This document shows positions 8,313 through 19,151 of a DNA stretch of 64,000 bases, in pieces. Under the pieces are notes generated by a model. That model was not told the DNA's origin. It did no database searches and worked only from the letters and a program-made list of their open reading frames with translations. Source of the DNA: Alphaproteobacteria bacterium (lineage in GTDB: Bacteria; Pseudomonadota; Alphaproteobacteria; JAVJRE01); NCBI GenBank assembly GCA_040218575.1, contig JAVJRE010000001.1, forward strand, positions 62,001-126,000, read 5' to 3'. Position 1 is the first letter of the stretch; every line of letters starts with the position of its first letter. The position numbers and the translations under genes were made by a program.

Positions 8313-9362
8313 ATGCTGGCTGACGTTGATACCTTTCCGCCCCGCCTGCCGCCGGGCATGGAGGTGGTGGACGGACCGACCTTCGATCCGAACAGGCATC
8401 TGCAACTGGAGATGCCGGAAAAGCGCATGGCGTTGAGCGAGTTCGGCTACAGCCCGGAGCAGATCAAGCAGTATGCCAGCCCGTGGGCGGTGGTCACGCC
8501 GTTCAGGGTGCTGAGCGAGGAAGGCGTCAAGGCCATGCAGGCGGCGGTGAAGACCGTCGAACCGTTCATGACTACGCCGGACGTCGCCGGCAACCGCATC
8601 TATAACTGCACCTATCGCTCGATGTTCTTCCGCGAGTTCATGCGCAGCCCCGAAGTGCTGGACCATATGAGCCAGATATTCGAGACGCCCATCGCCCCGC
8701 TGGCCATGGTTCATCTGCACAGCCAGATCAATCTGGGCCATGCGGAGCCCGGTCGCGAGATACAGGGCTGGCACCACGACCAGGTGGGTTTCACCATGGT
8801 GCTGTCCATGTATGACCCCTTTGCGGTGGAAGGCGGCCGCTTTGAGTATTACACCGGCACCCGCGAGGAAGGCCTGAAGTATCGGGAGTCCGGCGAGCCG
8901 ATCCCGGCCGACCGGCTGGTGGCGCCGGCCTGTCCGCCAGGCACCGCCTGCGCCATGCAGGGCACGGCCATCTGGCACCACGCCCAGGCCATGCCCAAGG
9001 GTGGCTTTCGCGCCAGCCTGGTGCAGTCCTTCGCCGGCCGCGATGTGTCTTCGCCGGAGCCCAGCCGCACCTACTTCACCGAGCGGCCGCACCGCCTGGA
9101 GAGCTTCGATCCGGTGTGGACCGAGTCCGCCCGCCACGCCGCATGGCGCGCGCGGGGCCGCCTCGGCACCCTGATTGAAGAACTGCCTTATACGGAGGAC
9201 CGGGCGAAAATCGTCCAGGCCCTGAAAGGCGCCATCGTCGATGTGGAGCGGATGATTGCCCGCATGGAGCACGGCCCCATTCCGCGCGAGGGACGGCTGA
9301 CGCAGTATGCCGAGGACGACGCCTGGCAGATGAGCGAGCCGCCCTACCGCCCCGGCGGCTGA
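8313..9362 (+). CDS. Putative Fe(II)/2-oxoglutarate-dependent oxygenase, paralogue C
   Basis: A 349-residue third paralogue. It keeps the HxD (GWHHDQVGFTMVLSMYD), a distal His (TAIWHHAQAM) and the 2OG-type Arg (GFRASLVQSF). The segment after the distal His differs: WHHAQAM replaces the LHRGQPM / MHRGAPM of the other two, so substrate or geometry may have changed. The leader (CAGGGAGAGACTCAC before ATG) and the first codons (MLAD.DTFP) nearly copy those of paralogue A at 3208, pointing to local duplication. It lies directly upstream of a LysE-type transporter gene (47-bp gap), in the same orientation. Confidence 0.75.
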   Translation: MLADVDTFPPRLPPGMEVVDGPTFDPNRHLQLEMPEKRMALSEFGYSPEQIKQYASPWAVVTPFRVLSEEGVKAMQAAVKTVEPFMTTPDVAGNRIYNCTYRSMFFREFMRSPEVLDHMSQIFETPIAPLAMVHLHSQINLGHAEPGREIQGWHHDQVGFTMVLSMYDPFAVEGGRFEYYTGTREEGLKYRESGEPIPADRLVAPACPPGTACAMQGTAIWHHAQAMPKGGFRASLVQSFAGRDVSSPEPSRTYFTERPHRLESFDPVWTESARHAAWRARGRLGTLIEELPYTEDRAKIVQALKGAIVDVERMIARMEHGPIPREGRLTQYAEDDAWQMSEPPYRPGG

Positions 9363-9409
9363 CGGGCCTGCGTTTCACGGCAGACCCTGCGCGCGATGGC
9401 GGTGGGCTG

Positions 9410-10027
9410 ATGGTTGTGGAACCGGCTCTGCTCGCCGCCTTCGCCGGGGCGACCCTGCTGCTGGTGGCCTTTCCCGGCCCCAATGTGACGCTGATGGTGA
9501 GCCAGGCCGCGGCGCATGGTCCGCGCACCGGACTGGTGGTGCTGGCCGGGACCGAGATCGGCCTGGTGCTGCAACTGGCCCTGGTGACCGCCGGGCTGGC
9601 CTCGGTGCTGAACCTGTTCGCCGAGATCTTCGGCCTGCTGCGCTGGATCGGCGTCGGCGTGCTGCTGGCCTTTGCGGTGCAGGCCTGGCGTCAGGCCAGC
9701 CGTGCGACGCCGGTGATCGCCGCGCCGCGCCATGGCCGGCTGTTCACCCTTGGCTTCGCCATCGCCATGGCCAATCCGAAGACCCTGCTGTTCCATGCGG
9801 CCTTCCTGCCGCAGTTCGTTGATCCGGCGCGGCCGGCGACGGCGCAACTGGTACTGCTGGCTGTCACCTTTGCGGTTCTGGCGGTGGCCGGTGACACCGT
9901 GTGGACCCTGGCCGGCGCCGGCGCCGGACGCTTCCTGCGGCGGGCCGGACGCATGCGGATGCTGGGCCGGGTGAGCGCGGTGGTTCTGGCCGGTGCGGCA
10001 CTGGCTCTTGCGGCGGCCAGACGCTAG
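9410..10027 (+). CDS. LysE/RhtB-family amino-acid exporter
   Basis: A 205-residue, strongly hydrophobic inner-membrane protein with about six transmembrane segments. It carries the LysE/RhtB signature near the N-terminus (LLLVAFPGPNVTLMVSQA) and a central AIAMANPKTLLFHAAFLPQF segment. Family members export amino acids or small amphiphilic metabolites. As the last gene of the plus-strand series, it could remove an amino-acid-like intermediate or prevent overload during catabolism. It converges with the HAL-like gene, leaving only 15 bp between stop codons. Confidence 0.9.
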   Translation: MVVEPALLAAFAGATLLLVAFPGPNVTLMVSQAAAHGPRTGLVVLAGTEIGLVLQLALVTAGLASVLNLFAEIFGLLRWIGVGVLLAFAVQAWRQASRATPVIAAPRHGRLFTLGFAIAMANPKTLLFHAAFLPQFVDPARPATAQLVLLAVTFAVLAVAGDTVWTLAGAGAGRFLRRAGRMRMLGRVSAVVLAGAALALAAARR

Positions 10028-10042
10028 GGGGCGGCGGGTCGC

Positions 10043-11530
10043 TCAGTTGGCGGTCTCGAAAGTGGCCGGATCACCACGCAAGGCGGCGTCGGTCATGCGC
10101 CGATAGACCCGGTCGAGGCCAGCGCCGGCGGCGATGCCGTCCTCCGCTACTAGCGGCAGGGCCAGGTCGCGGATGCGGCCGGCCATGGCGGCCAGCTTCG
10201 GCGGCGGCGCCGTGCCCCCCAGGTCGAGGGCATGGACGGTAATGGCCGTCATCACGGTGGTTGCCATGTCGAGACACTCGGCCGCCGCCTGGTGTTTCTC
10301 CCAGGCGGCGAAGACCGGCTCCGAGACGTCGGTCTGCACCATGGCGCCGTAGGCCGAGGCGGGGATCAGGGTCGGCGTCGCCATCAGCCGGGCGCGATCC
10401 ACATAGTCGGCCAGCAGCCAGGAGATGTTCATGGTGCCGTGCGGGAACCGGCCGCCCGGCGACAGGCCGTCGGCCAGGCGGGTGACGCGGCCGTCCTGCA
10501 ACTGGCCGGTGACATGACCCATGAGGGTGACGACCTCGGCGAAGGCGGCATTGACCGCATCGATGGCGGGATGGGCCTGGCCGTTGTGATAGCCGCCGGT
10601 GGAGACGCTGCGGCCGTGGCCGCTGGGACCCTCATCGCCGCTTTCGCCGGGAAACAGATAGACCGGATTGGCCGACACGGCGGCCAGTGACTGGGCCGCC
10701 ACCTCTTCCAGATTGGCAACGACACGAAAGGCCTGGCCCAGCACACGTGGCATGACGCGCCACGACACCGGCGCCTGATAGGCCTGGCGGTTGCCGCTCG
10801 CCACGCCGGCCAGCGCGTCCATGAGGGCGGCGCAGGCCTCGGCGTCATAGGGGTTGTTCCACAGCCGGCCGACTGCCGCTTCATAGTGGCCGAGCGGCGC
10901 CGACTGCGCCTCTATGGCCAGGGCGAAGGCGCGCACCGCCTGGCCGAGACGGGCCCGGGCGCTGAGCGCCACGTCGGCCACCGTGGCCGAGGCGCAGGGC
11001 GAACCGTTGAGCAGGCTCATGGGCTCGCCCGGCAGCCAGTCGTCGTCCGGCAGATCGGCGAAAAGATGAAACAGCGGCAGGATCTCGCCCGGCCCGGTCA
11101 TGCCGCGTAGGGGCACCGACGGCAGGGGCTTGTCCAGCACGGCGGCGACCCGCTCCGCCACCAGCGGCCGAACCGCGCCGTGGCCGGCGATGAAGTTGGC
11201 CAGCCGCGCCAGGACCATGAGGCGGCACAGGCGCTCCGGCAGCACCGCGTCGCCGAAGCCGTGGCCGCGCGGCTGCCAGCGGCGGAAGGCCTCGGCGAAG
11301 GACTGCCGCTCCTCCGGCGTGACCCGGTCCTTGGCCATCCTGCCGGGGCCGGTGGTGGTGCCGTAGATGAAGAGGTCGGGCTCCGCCGCCAGCATGGCGT
11401 CGTAGGCGGCGCGGGCCTTGTCCATGGCGGCGCGGGCGGTCTGGCCGATGGCGATGGATTGGCCGTCGATGGCGACCCGGCGGGCGTTCGCCAGGCTGAG
11501 ATCGGCCAGGGTGTTCAAGGTGACGGTCAT
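10043..11530 (-). CDS. HAL/PAL-superfamily lyase-like protein lacking the MIO triad, paralogue A
   Basis: A 495-residue member of the histidine/phenylalanine ammonia-lyase superfamily. The catalytic-loop Tyr (Y56 in FIYGTTTGPG), the Asn of SLLNGS (N175) and the Arg of QAPVSWRVMPRVLG are kept. The Ala-Ser-Gly that forms the MIO cofactor in classical enzymes (GASGDLAPL) is replaced by Gly-Pro-Gly in MTGPGEILPL. The second catalytic Tyr of HutH (QDPYSLR) is Val here, and QED is QTD. It therefore cannot be an MIO ammonia-lyase. From memory, ergothionase of the same superfamily expels trimethylamine without MIO, a plausible model. Start ATG at 11530 gives the MTVTLN N-terminus shared with the paralogues at 23813 and 25311. 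It is divergent from the LysR gene. Confidence 0.85.
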   Translation of the reverse strand: MTVTLNTLADLSLANARRVAIDGQSIAIGQTARAAMDKARAAYDAMLAAEPDLFIYGTTTGPGRMAKDRVTPEERQSFAEAFRRWQPRGHGFGDAVLPERLCRLMVLARLANFIAGHGAVRPLVAERVAAVLDKPLPSVPLRGMTGPGEILPLFHLFADLPDDDWLPGEPMSLLNGSPCASATVADVALSARARLGQAVRAFALAIEAQSAPLGHYEAAVGRLWNNPYDAEACAALMDALAGVASGNRQAYQAPVSWRVMPRVLGQAFRVVANLEEVAAQSLAAVSANPVYLFPGESGDEGPSGHGRSVSTGGYHNGQAHPAIDAVNAAFAEVVTLMGHVTGQLQDGRVTRLADGLSPGGRFPHGTMNISWLLADYVDRARLMATPTLIPASAYGAMVQTDVSEPVFAAWEKHQAAAECLDMATTVMTAITVHALDLGGTAPPPKLAAMAGRIRDLALPLVAEDGIAAGAGLDRVYRRMTDAALRGDPATFETAN

Positions 11531-11589
11531 GGGGCCTCCGGGGCGTTGGTTTCCCCTGACATATCGTCTGGCCACCCATTGGTCACGTT

Positions 11590-11624
11590 CATAGTTCTCG
11601 CAAATCTATGCAGAAAATCGATAG
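11590..11624. promoter_or_regulatory. LysR-type operator half-sites between the HAL-like and lysR genes
   Basis: CATAG at 11590-11594 and CTATG at 11606-11610 form an inverted repeat separated by 11 bases, the T-N11-A type expected of LysR boxes. CTAT at 11606 also pairs with ATAG at 11621 with another 11-base spacer, giving three half-sites about 15-16 bp apart. They lie in the 103-bp divergent gap just before the lysR start, consistent with autoregulation and control of the HAL-like gene. Confidence 0.55.
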
Positions 11625-11633
11625 AGTGAGCAG

Positions 11634-12590
11634 ATGGCCGGACAGTTGGACTTCAAGCATCTGGAGGCACTGGCGGCGGTGGTCGATGCCGGCGGCGTCA
11701 GCCGAGCCGCCCATGCTCTGGGGCTCAGCCAGTCGGCATTGAGCCACCGCATCGCCGAGGCGGAACGGCGGTTGGGTCTGGCCCTGTTCGATCGGGTGGG
11801 ACAGCGCCTGCGACCGACACCGGCCGGCGAGCGTATGCTGGCCATGGCCCGCGACGTGCTGGCGCGGAGCGATGAGGGCGAGCGTGAGGCGCGCGTGATT
11901 GCCGCCGAGGGTCGGCCGCCGGTGCAGGTGACCAGCGGTCCGTTCGACCGCTGGGGCTGGTTCGCGCGCTTTGCCACGGTCGCCGGTTTCCCCCTGCAGG
12001 TGGCGGCCACCGGCGAGACGCCGGCGCAGCGCGCCCTGCAGTCGGGTCAGGCCGACGTGGCCATCGAGTGCGGCGTGGCGCCGGACGGGCCGCTCCGGGT
12101 GTGGCCCCTGTTCAATGACGCCATCGTCCTGCTGGCGCGGCCGGACCATCCCCTGGCGGCGGCGGCGGCGGTGCGTCCGGCCGACCTGTCCGACGCCGTG
12201 ACTCTGACCTATTCGGTGGTGCCGGTGCCAGGACACAGCCGCGAATTATTCAGTCGGCCGGCCGGCGTCCATCCGGGTGGTCTGCGCAAGGCCGGTCCGG
12301 TCAGCGCCATCCTGGCCATGGTCGAGGCCGGACACGGCGTAACGCTGCTGAGCCGCTGGCTGGCGGCGGACCATGTGGCGGCCGGCCGGCTGGTGGCGCG
12401 GTCGCTGGAACCGGCGGTGCCGCTGGCGTGGTTCGCCCTGACGCGGCCGGCCGACGGACCTCAGAGCGCGGCCGGTCAGGTGGCCGAGCGCCTGGCGCTG
12501 TGGTCGCGCAACCATGACTGGGGGGAGGACGGGGCCGTGCCTGACACCGCGCCCCGCTTGGTAGGCACGGCCGACGGTGACGGGCTATAG
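11634..12590 (+). CDS. LysR-family transcriptional regulator, MetR-like
   Basis: A 318-residue regulator. The N-terminal winged helix-turn-helix (DFKHLEALAAVVDAGGVSRA, then LSQSALSHRIAEAERRLG) is followed by a periplasmic-binding-protein-like effector domain. That domain follows MetR (FNDAIVLLARPDHPLA, then SRPAGVHP, then SAILAMVEAGHGVTLL). MetR senses homocysteine and controls methionine-cycle genes; here the resemblance suggests sensing of methyl-transfer status or a related amino acid. This is inference from similarity. Divergent orientation relative to the HAL-like gene, with LysR half-sites between, fits the usual LysR arrangement. The C-terminal 25 residues after the last helix look like extra sequence. 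Confidence 0.88.
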   Translation: MAGQLDFKHLEALAAVVDAGGVSRAAHALGLSQSALSHRIAEAERRLGLALFDRVGQRLRPTPAGERMLAMARDVLARSDEGEREARVIAAEGRPPVQVTSGPFDRWGWFARFATVAGFPLQVAATGETPAQRALQSGQADVAIECGVAPDGPLRVWPLFNDAIVLLARPDHPLAAAAAVRPADLSDAVTLTYSVVPVPGHSRELFSRPAGVHPGGLRKAGPVSAILAMVEAGHGVTLLSRWLAADHVAAGRLVARSLEPAVPLAWFALTRPADGPQSAAGQVAERLALWSRNHDWGEDGAVPDTAPRLVGTADGDGL

Positions 12591-12635
12591 TCACCGCGCG
12601 TCGGTGCTGCGAGCGGGCGCGACAGGGGAGATATC

Positions 12636-13826
12636 ATGGCCGGAGTCGAGCGCGGATTTTTGCTGATCGCGGACATCAGCGGCTATACCCGGTTTCTGAC
12701 CCGGTCGGAACTGGAGCACGCGCGCGGTATCCTGGAGGGGCTGTTCGACGGGCTGCTGCGGAGCCTGGACCTGCCCTTTCACCTGTCCAACGTGCAGGGC
12801 GACGCCGTATTCGCGTTCGCCCGCGACAGCGACGTGGCCGATGGCCAGCAGGTGCTGGACGCCATGGACGCTGTGTATTGCGGCTTTGCCGAGACCCAGT
12901 CGCGCATGGTGCTGAACACCACTTGCACCTGCGCCGCCTGCGCCAACATGACGGACCTGGACCTCAAGCTGGTGGTTCATCACGGCGAGTTCGCCGAGCA
13001 GGCGGCCGGTGAGCGGCGCGAGCTGGCCGGCGGGGATGTGATCCTGCTGCACCGGCTGCTCAAGAACACGGTGCGCGAAGCGACCGGCCTTGCCGCCTAT
13101 GGCGCGGTGACCCAGGCAGCGGCCGACGCCATCAATCTGCCTGCCGTCTTCGCCCGGTCCCGGCGCCATACGGAGCCGACCGAGGAGTTCGGCGATGTGG
13201 TTCTGCACGTGTTCGACATGGCGGCGGTATGGCAGCAGAAACGACAGGAAGCCAAGGTGGCCGTGGCGGACGATGAGCCGCGGGCCCATCCGGACGTGCG
13301 GCTCCACCTGCCGGTGTCGGTCGACTGGTTGTGGGCCCTCATTACCAGCCCGGCGCGCCGGGCCGACTGGTTTCCCAATGTGGTGAAGGTGGATCGGATG
13401 ACGGCAGAAAGCGGCCGCGCCGGCATCGGCACGGTGGATCATTGCGCCCACGGCGGCGACGCGGTGACCGTGATGACAGTGCGCGCCTGGCGTCCCAACG
13501 AGATGCTGACCCTGGAGATTGCTTTGCCCATGGGCGGCCGCATGCGGCTGTGCTTTCGGTTCAGCGAGCGGGCCGACGGCGCGGACCTGGACCTGCGCTG
13601 CGCCGCGCCGGACCACGCCAACCCGCTCAAGCGCTGGCTGCTGCGCCGGGCCATTCGCAAACAGTCGCCGGCCATGGCGGCGGACTGGGACAAGGCCATG
13701 GCGGCAATCCGGGGTTTGGCCGAGGCCGATCTGGCGAAAGGCATTGGCCGGCCGACGGCGCGGACGGCTCCGCCAAAGACCGATATCGCCGCGGCCATTG
13801 GCCTGCGCCTGGCAGCGCCGGCCTGA
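12636..13826 (+). CDS. DUF2652 (cyclase-like) plus SRPBCC domain protein
   Basis: A 396-residue two-domain protein. Residues about 5-185 match DUF2652, a nucleotide-cyclase-like fold (FLLIADISGYTRFL, NVQGDAVFAFA, and the Cys cluster TTCTCAACANMTDLDLKL). Residues about 215-350 form an SRPBCC/polyketide-cyclase-type lipid-binding domain (LHLPVSVDWLWALITSPARR). The Asp-Ile-Ser-Gly-Tyr start resembles the first metal motif of class III cyclases, but catalysis is unproven for this family. A strong Shine-Dalgarno (CAGGGGAG) precedes the ATG. It is followed 20 bp later by a P-loop protein. Function unknown. Confidence 0.8.
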   Translation: MAGVERGFLLIADISGYTRFLTRSELEHARGILEGLFDGLLRSLDLPFHLSNVQGDAVFAFARDSDVADGQQVLDAMDAVYCGFAETQSRMVLNTTCTCAACANMTDLDLKLVVHHGEFAEQAAGERRELAGGDVILLHRLLKNTVREATGLAAYGAVTQAAADAINLPAVFARSRRHTEPTEEFGDVVLHVFDMAAVWQQKRQEAKVAVADDEPRAHPDVRLHLPVSVDWLWALITSPARRADWFPNVVKVDRMTAESGRAGIGTVDHCAHGGDAVTVMTVRAWRPNEMLTLEIALPMGGRMRLCFRFSERADGADLDLRCAAPDHANPLKRWLLRRAIRKQSPAMAADWDKAMAAIRGLAEADLAKGIGRPTARTAPPKTDIAAAIGLRLAAPA

Positions 13827-13846
13827 GACTGACTTCGGTTGCGAGG

Positions 13847-14376
13847 GTGCGGCGGGTCGCCATTCTGGGCAATGCCGGCGGCGGCAAGTCGACATTGGCG
13901 CGGCTGCTGACGACGCGACATGACCTGCCGTATCACGAAGTAGACAAGCTGGTGTGGCTGCCGGGCTGGCGATTGCGGCCGGAAGCGGAGTATGCGGCGC
14001 TGCACGACGCCATCATCGCCGGCGAATGCTGGCTGATGGATGGCATCGGCCGGCGTGAGTTCATCGCGCCGCGTCTGGCGCGGGCGAGCGAGATCATACT
14101 GGTGGACATGCCGTTTGAGGTGCATCGCCGGCTGGTGTTGCAACGCCACGCCGCGTGGCAGGCCGGCACACTGGACCACCCGCCGGGCGACCATGCCGAC
14201 GCGCCGCCACTCGACGCCGTCCTCGCCATGATGAAAGAGATCGACCAAGACTGGATGCCGGAGATCCGACGCCTGGTGGCGGCGGAAGAGGCGGCCGGCA
14301 AGTCCGTCAGGCGGATCGCCGGGCCGGAGGAACTAACAGAGATGCAGGACGCGCTGCGCCGCCGGCCGGACGCAAC

Positions 14377-14380
<4 letters not shown>
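13847..14380 (+). CDS. P-loop kinase-like protein (adenylate kinase / FlaR-like)
   Basis: A protein of about 177 residues with a Walker A motif at its N-terminus ([18 protein letters not shown]) and the pattern of small nucleotide-kinase-like proteins often called topology modulation (FlaR-like): [15 protein letters not shown], then [19 protein letters not shown]. No ATG lies upstream of the P-loop in this frame, so a GTG at 13847 is the likely start; CTG 13829 is the alternative. The last four bases (CTAG) are shared with the stop of ftsK on the opposite strand. Substrate unknown. Confidence 0.75.
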
Positions 14381-16926
<2,546 letters not shown>

Positions 16927-16986
16927 GACAGGTCGGTCCTGGGTGTCGTGCGGGAGGGATGGTGCGTCGGGTCAGGCATATCGGCT

Positions 16987-18201
16987 CTACAATAAGGGGG
17001 CGATGCGCCGCGCCGCTTCTTCCACCACCGCGGGGCTGTGGACGATGGCCAGGCGCAGATAGCCGGTTCCCGGATTGGAGCCGTCCGGGCGATTGTCCGA
17101 CAGAAAGGCGCCGGGCATGGCGCGGATGGCGGCCTCGCGCCACAAACGCCGCGCCGTGGCCTTGCCGTCATCCACCTGCAGCCACAGGAAGAAGCCGCCC
17201 GGCGGCCGGTAGAAGCCGGCGCGGTTGGAGAGATGGCGCTCCGCCGCGTCGAAGCGGGCGCGATAGGCGTTGCGGTTGGCCTCGGCATGGGCGTCATCGC
17301 GCCACAGCGCCGCAGCGGCATGGGCCAGCGGCACCGGAATCACCGGGGCGGTGGAGGCCCGCACCCGGGCGAAGGCGGCGATCAGGTCGGGATCGCCAGC
17401 GACGAAGCCGGCCCGCAGGCCGGCGGCGCTGGACCGCTTCGACAGGGAATGGCTGACCAGCACGTTGCGCATGGCCTGGTCGGTGGTCGTGCCCTGGCGT
17501 GCCGCCAGATCACGCGCCACCTGTAACCCGCCGGCGGGGGCCGTGCGGTCGTAGATTTCGGCATAGGTCTCGTCCAGCACCAGAACGAAGTCGTGCGCCT
17601 GGGCCAGGGTGATGAGGCGGGCCAGGTAGTCGGGCGAGGCGATGGAGCCCTGCGGATTGGACGGCGAGCAGAGGTAGAACAGGGCGGTGCGGTCCAGCAG
17701 GGCCTGGGCCAGAGTATCGAGGTCCGGCAGGAAGTTGTTGTCGCGCGGACAGTCCAGCATCACCGTCTCGGCACCGGACAGGATGGCGGCGTTGACATAG
17801 ACGAAATAGGCCGGGTCCGGCATCAGCACGGCAGGCCGCTGGCCGGCCTTGGCCGGACCGACGGCGATGGTCGCCACCAGATAGAGCGCCTCCTTGGTGC
17901 CGGCGACGGCAAGCACATGGCGCTGCGGCTGGACCATGCCGGTCGGCAGGTCGTAGCGGCGGGTCAGCCACTCGGCCGAGGCCGTGCGCAGATCGTCCAG
18001 CCCCAAGGGCGGCGGGTAGCGGCCCCAGGCGTCGGGGTGGGCGGCTATAGTCTCTGTCAGGATCGCCGGCGGCGCGCCCTGCGGCTCGCCAATACCCATG
18101 TCGATAGGGGCCAGACCGGCCGGCGGAGATACATCCGCCAGCAGGGCGCGCAGTTCGACGAACATATTGCCCGGCAGTTCGGCCAGGCGCGGATTGAGCA
18201 T
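16987..18201 (-). CDS. PLP-dependent aminotransferase class I/II, DapC-like
   Basis: A 404-residue fold-type I aminotransferase. Visible motifs include GIGEPQGAPP near the N-terminus, FYLCSPSNPQGSIAS, the DETYAEIYD segment contacting the PLP ring, and the Schiff-base Lys in SHSLSKRSSAAGLRAGFV. The pattern fits succinyldiaminopimelate aminotransferase (DapC) of lysine/peptidoglycan synthesis, and a DapC-like gene beside ftsK is common in alphaproteobacteria. Other class I/II activities cannot be excluded by reading. It probably precedes ftsK in one operon. Confidence 0.85.
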   Translation of the reverse strand: MLNPRLAELPGNMFVELRALLADVSPPAGLAPIDMGIGEPQGAPPAILTETIAAHPDAWGRYPPPLGLDDLRTASAEWLTRRYDLPTGMVQPQRHVLAVAGTKEALYLVATIAVGPAKAGQRPAVLMPDPAYFVYVNAAILSGAETVMLDCPRDNNFLPDLDTLAQALLDRTALFYLCSPSNPQGSIASPDYLARLITLAQAHDFVLVLDETYAEIYDRTAPAGGLQVARDLAARQGTTTDQAMRNVLVSHSLSKRSSAAGLRAGFVAGDPDLIAAFARVRASTAPVIPVPLAHAAAALWRDDAHAEANRNAYRARFDAAERHLSNRAGFYRPPGGFFLWLQVDDGKATARRLWREAAIRAMPGAFLSDNRPDGSNPGTGYLRLAIVHSPAVVEEAARRIAPLL

Positions 18202-18283
18202 CGGCGGCAGGGTCCCCTGTCCTGAACGGGCCGGCGGCGGGCCGGCGAGGCGGGAGTCTAGCAGGTCAGGGTGCGAGGTGCAG

Positions 18284-18301
18284 CGGCAAATAAACTTGCC
18301 G
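18284..18301. promoter_or_regulatory. Inverted repeat upstream of the aminotransferase gene
   Basis: A perfect inverted repeat, CGGCAA-(6 nt)-TTGCCG, lies in a locally AT-rich 149-bp gap, 83 bp before the aminotransferase start and 50 bp after the methyltransferase stop (both minus strand). No T-run follows it, so it may be an operator, or a weak terminator of the upstream gene. Confidence 0.3.
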
Positions 18302-18350
18302 AATCAGGTCATTGCGACCATAGGCTTGACTCGAATCTCGCGATAGCCAC

Positions 18351-19049
18351 TCAATTTGTCGGATTCAGGGATGAATCTTCGCTTTCCGTTGCTGGCCGCC
18401 GCGCCTCCAGCGCCAGTTCCGGCCCGTCGGGACCGGCATAGCGCCCGGCCTCCTCGATTTCCGCCAGCTCCGGCACATCGGCGCTGTCGCCGAGGCGGCA
18501 GCGCTGTATGCGGTCAAAGCCGGCGGCGGTCAGCTCGGTCGTCATGGTCGCCCGGTCGTACATCCACTTGTGGGCGGCGTTGCCGAGCATGCGGGCGAGA
18601 CGGGCCAGGCGGCTGGCCGGTTCGCTAGCCACGCCGAGATCGGCGCCGGCCATGAAATGGTGGGCGGCGGCGCCATCGCCGCGCTCGGCCGCCGCCACAT
18701 AGGCGCGGGCGCGACTTTCCAGATCGGGAACAATCAGACGCAGCGGCGCACCCGGTTTCAGCATCGTAAGTATGTGCCGCAGGGCGCGGCGCATGTCGTC
18801 CAGCGCCACATGTTCCAGCATGTGGCTGGTGAACACAGCGTCCGCCGTGGCCGGTGGGCAGAGCGGTCGGCGGACAATATCGCCATAGCGGACCGCGGCG
18901 GGAAAGCGATGTTGGTTGCGGGTATAGAGGCGGCCGACCAGTGGCAGCCGCTCAAACACCAGGGTCGGCGAGGCGTCGAAGTTGCGCCAGCTTGGCCCGG
19001 CGGTAAAACCACAGCCGATGTGGATCAGAAGGCGATCAGCCATGGCCAT
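18351..19049 (-). CDS. SAM-dependent class I methyltransferase
   Basis: A protein of about 232 residues with the class I methyltransferase pattern: a motif I-like start (LLIHIGCGFTAGPSWRNFD), a post-motif with SHMLEHV, and the MLKPGAPLRLIVPDLESRAR strand. This resembles small methyltransferases found among polysaccharide or lipid genes (Methyltransf_11 type). Substrate unknown. I took the ATG at 19049; a GTG at 19091 is also possible and would add about 14 residues. The gene is divergent from the ubiH-like gene. Confidence 0.75.
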   Translation of the reverse strand: MAMADRLLIHIGCGFTAGPSWRNFDASPTLVFERLPLVGRLYTRNQHRFPAAVRYGDIVRRPLCPPATADAVFTSHMLEHVALDDMRRALRHILTMLKPGAPLRLIVPDLESRARAYVAAAERGDGAAAHHFMAGADLGVASEPASRLARLARMLGNAAHKWMYDRATMTTELTAAGFDRIQRCRLGDSADVPELAEIEEAGRYAGPDGPELALEARRPATESEDSSLNPTN

Positions 19050-19151
19050 ATCATGCGCCGCCCGGTGATGCGGCGGAAGAGTCGCGTTCACTCACGGGCA
19101 CCGCCCTTATAGAGTGGTCGTCGGCAAACACCCATGACAGGCGAAGACAGC

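Noticed and set aside
10043-11530. Annotation as histidine ammonia-lyase HutH or phenylalanine ammonia-lyase
   Set aside because: The MIO triad and the second catalytic Tyr are missing, so deamination by the known mechanism is not supported, and no other hut genes are present.
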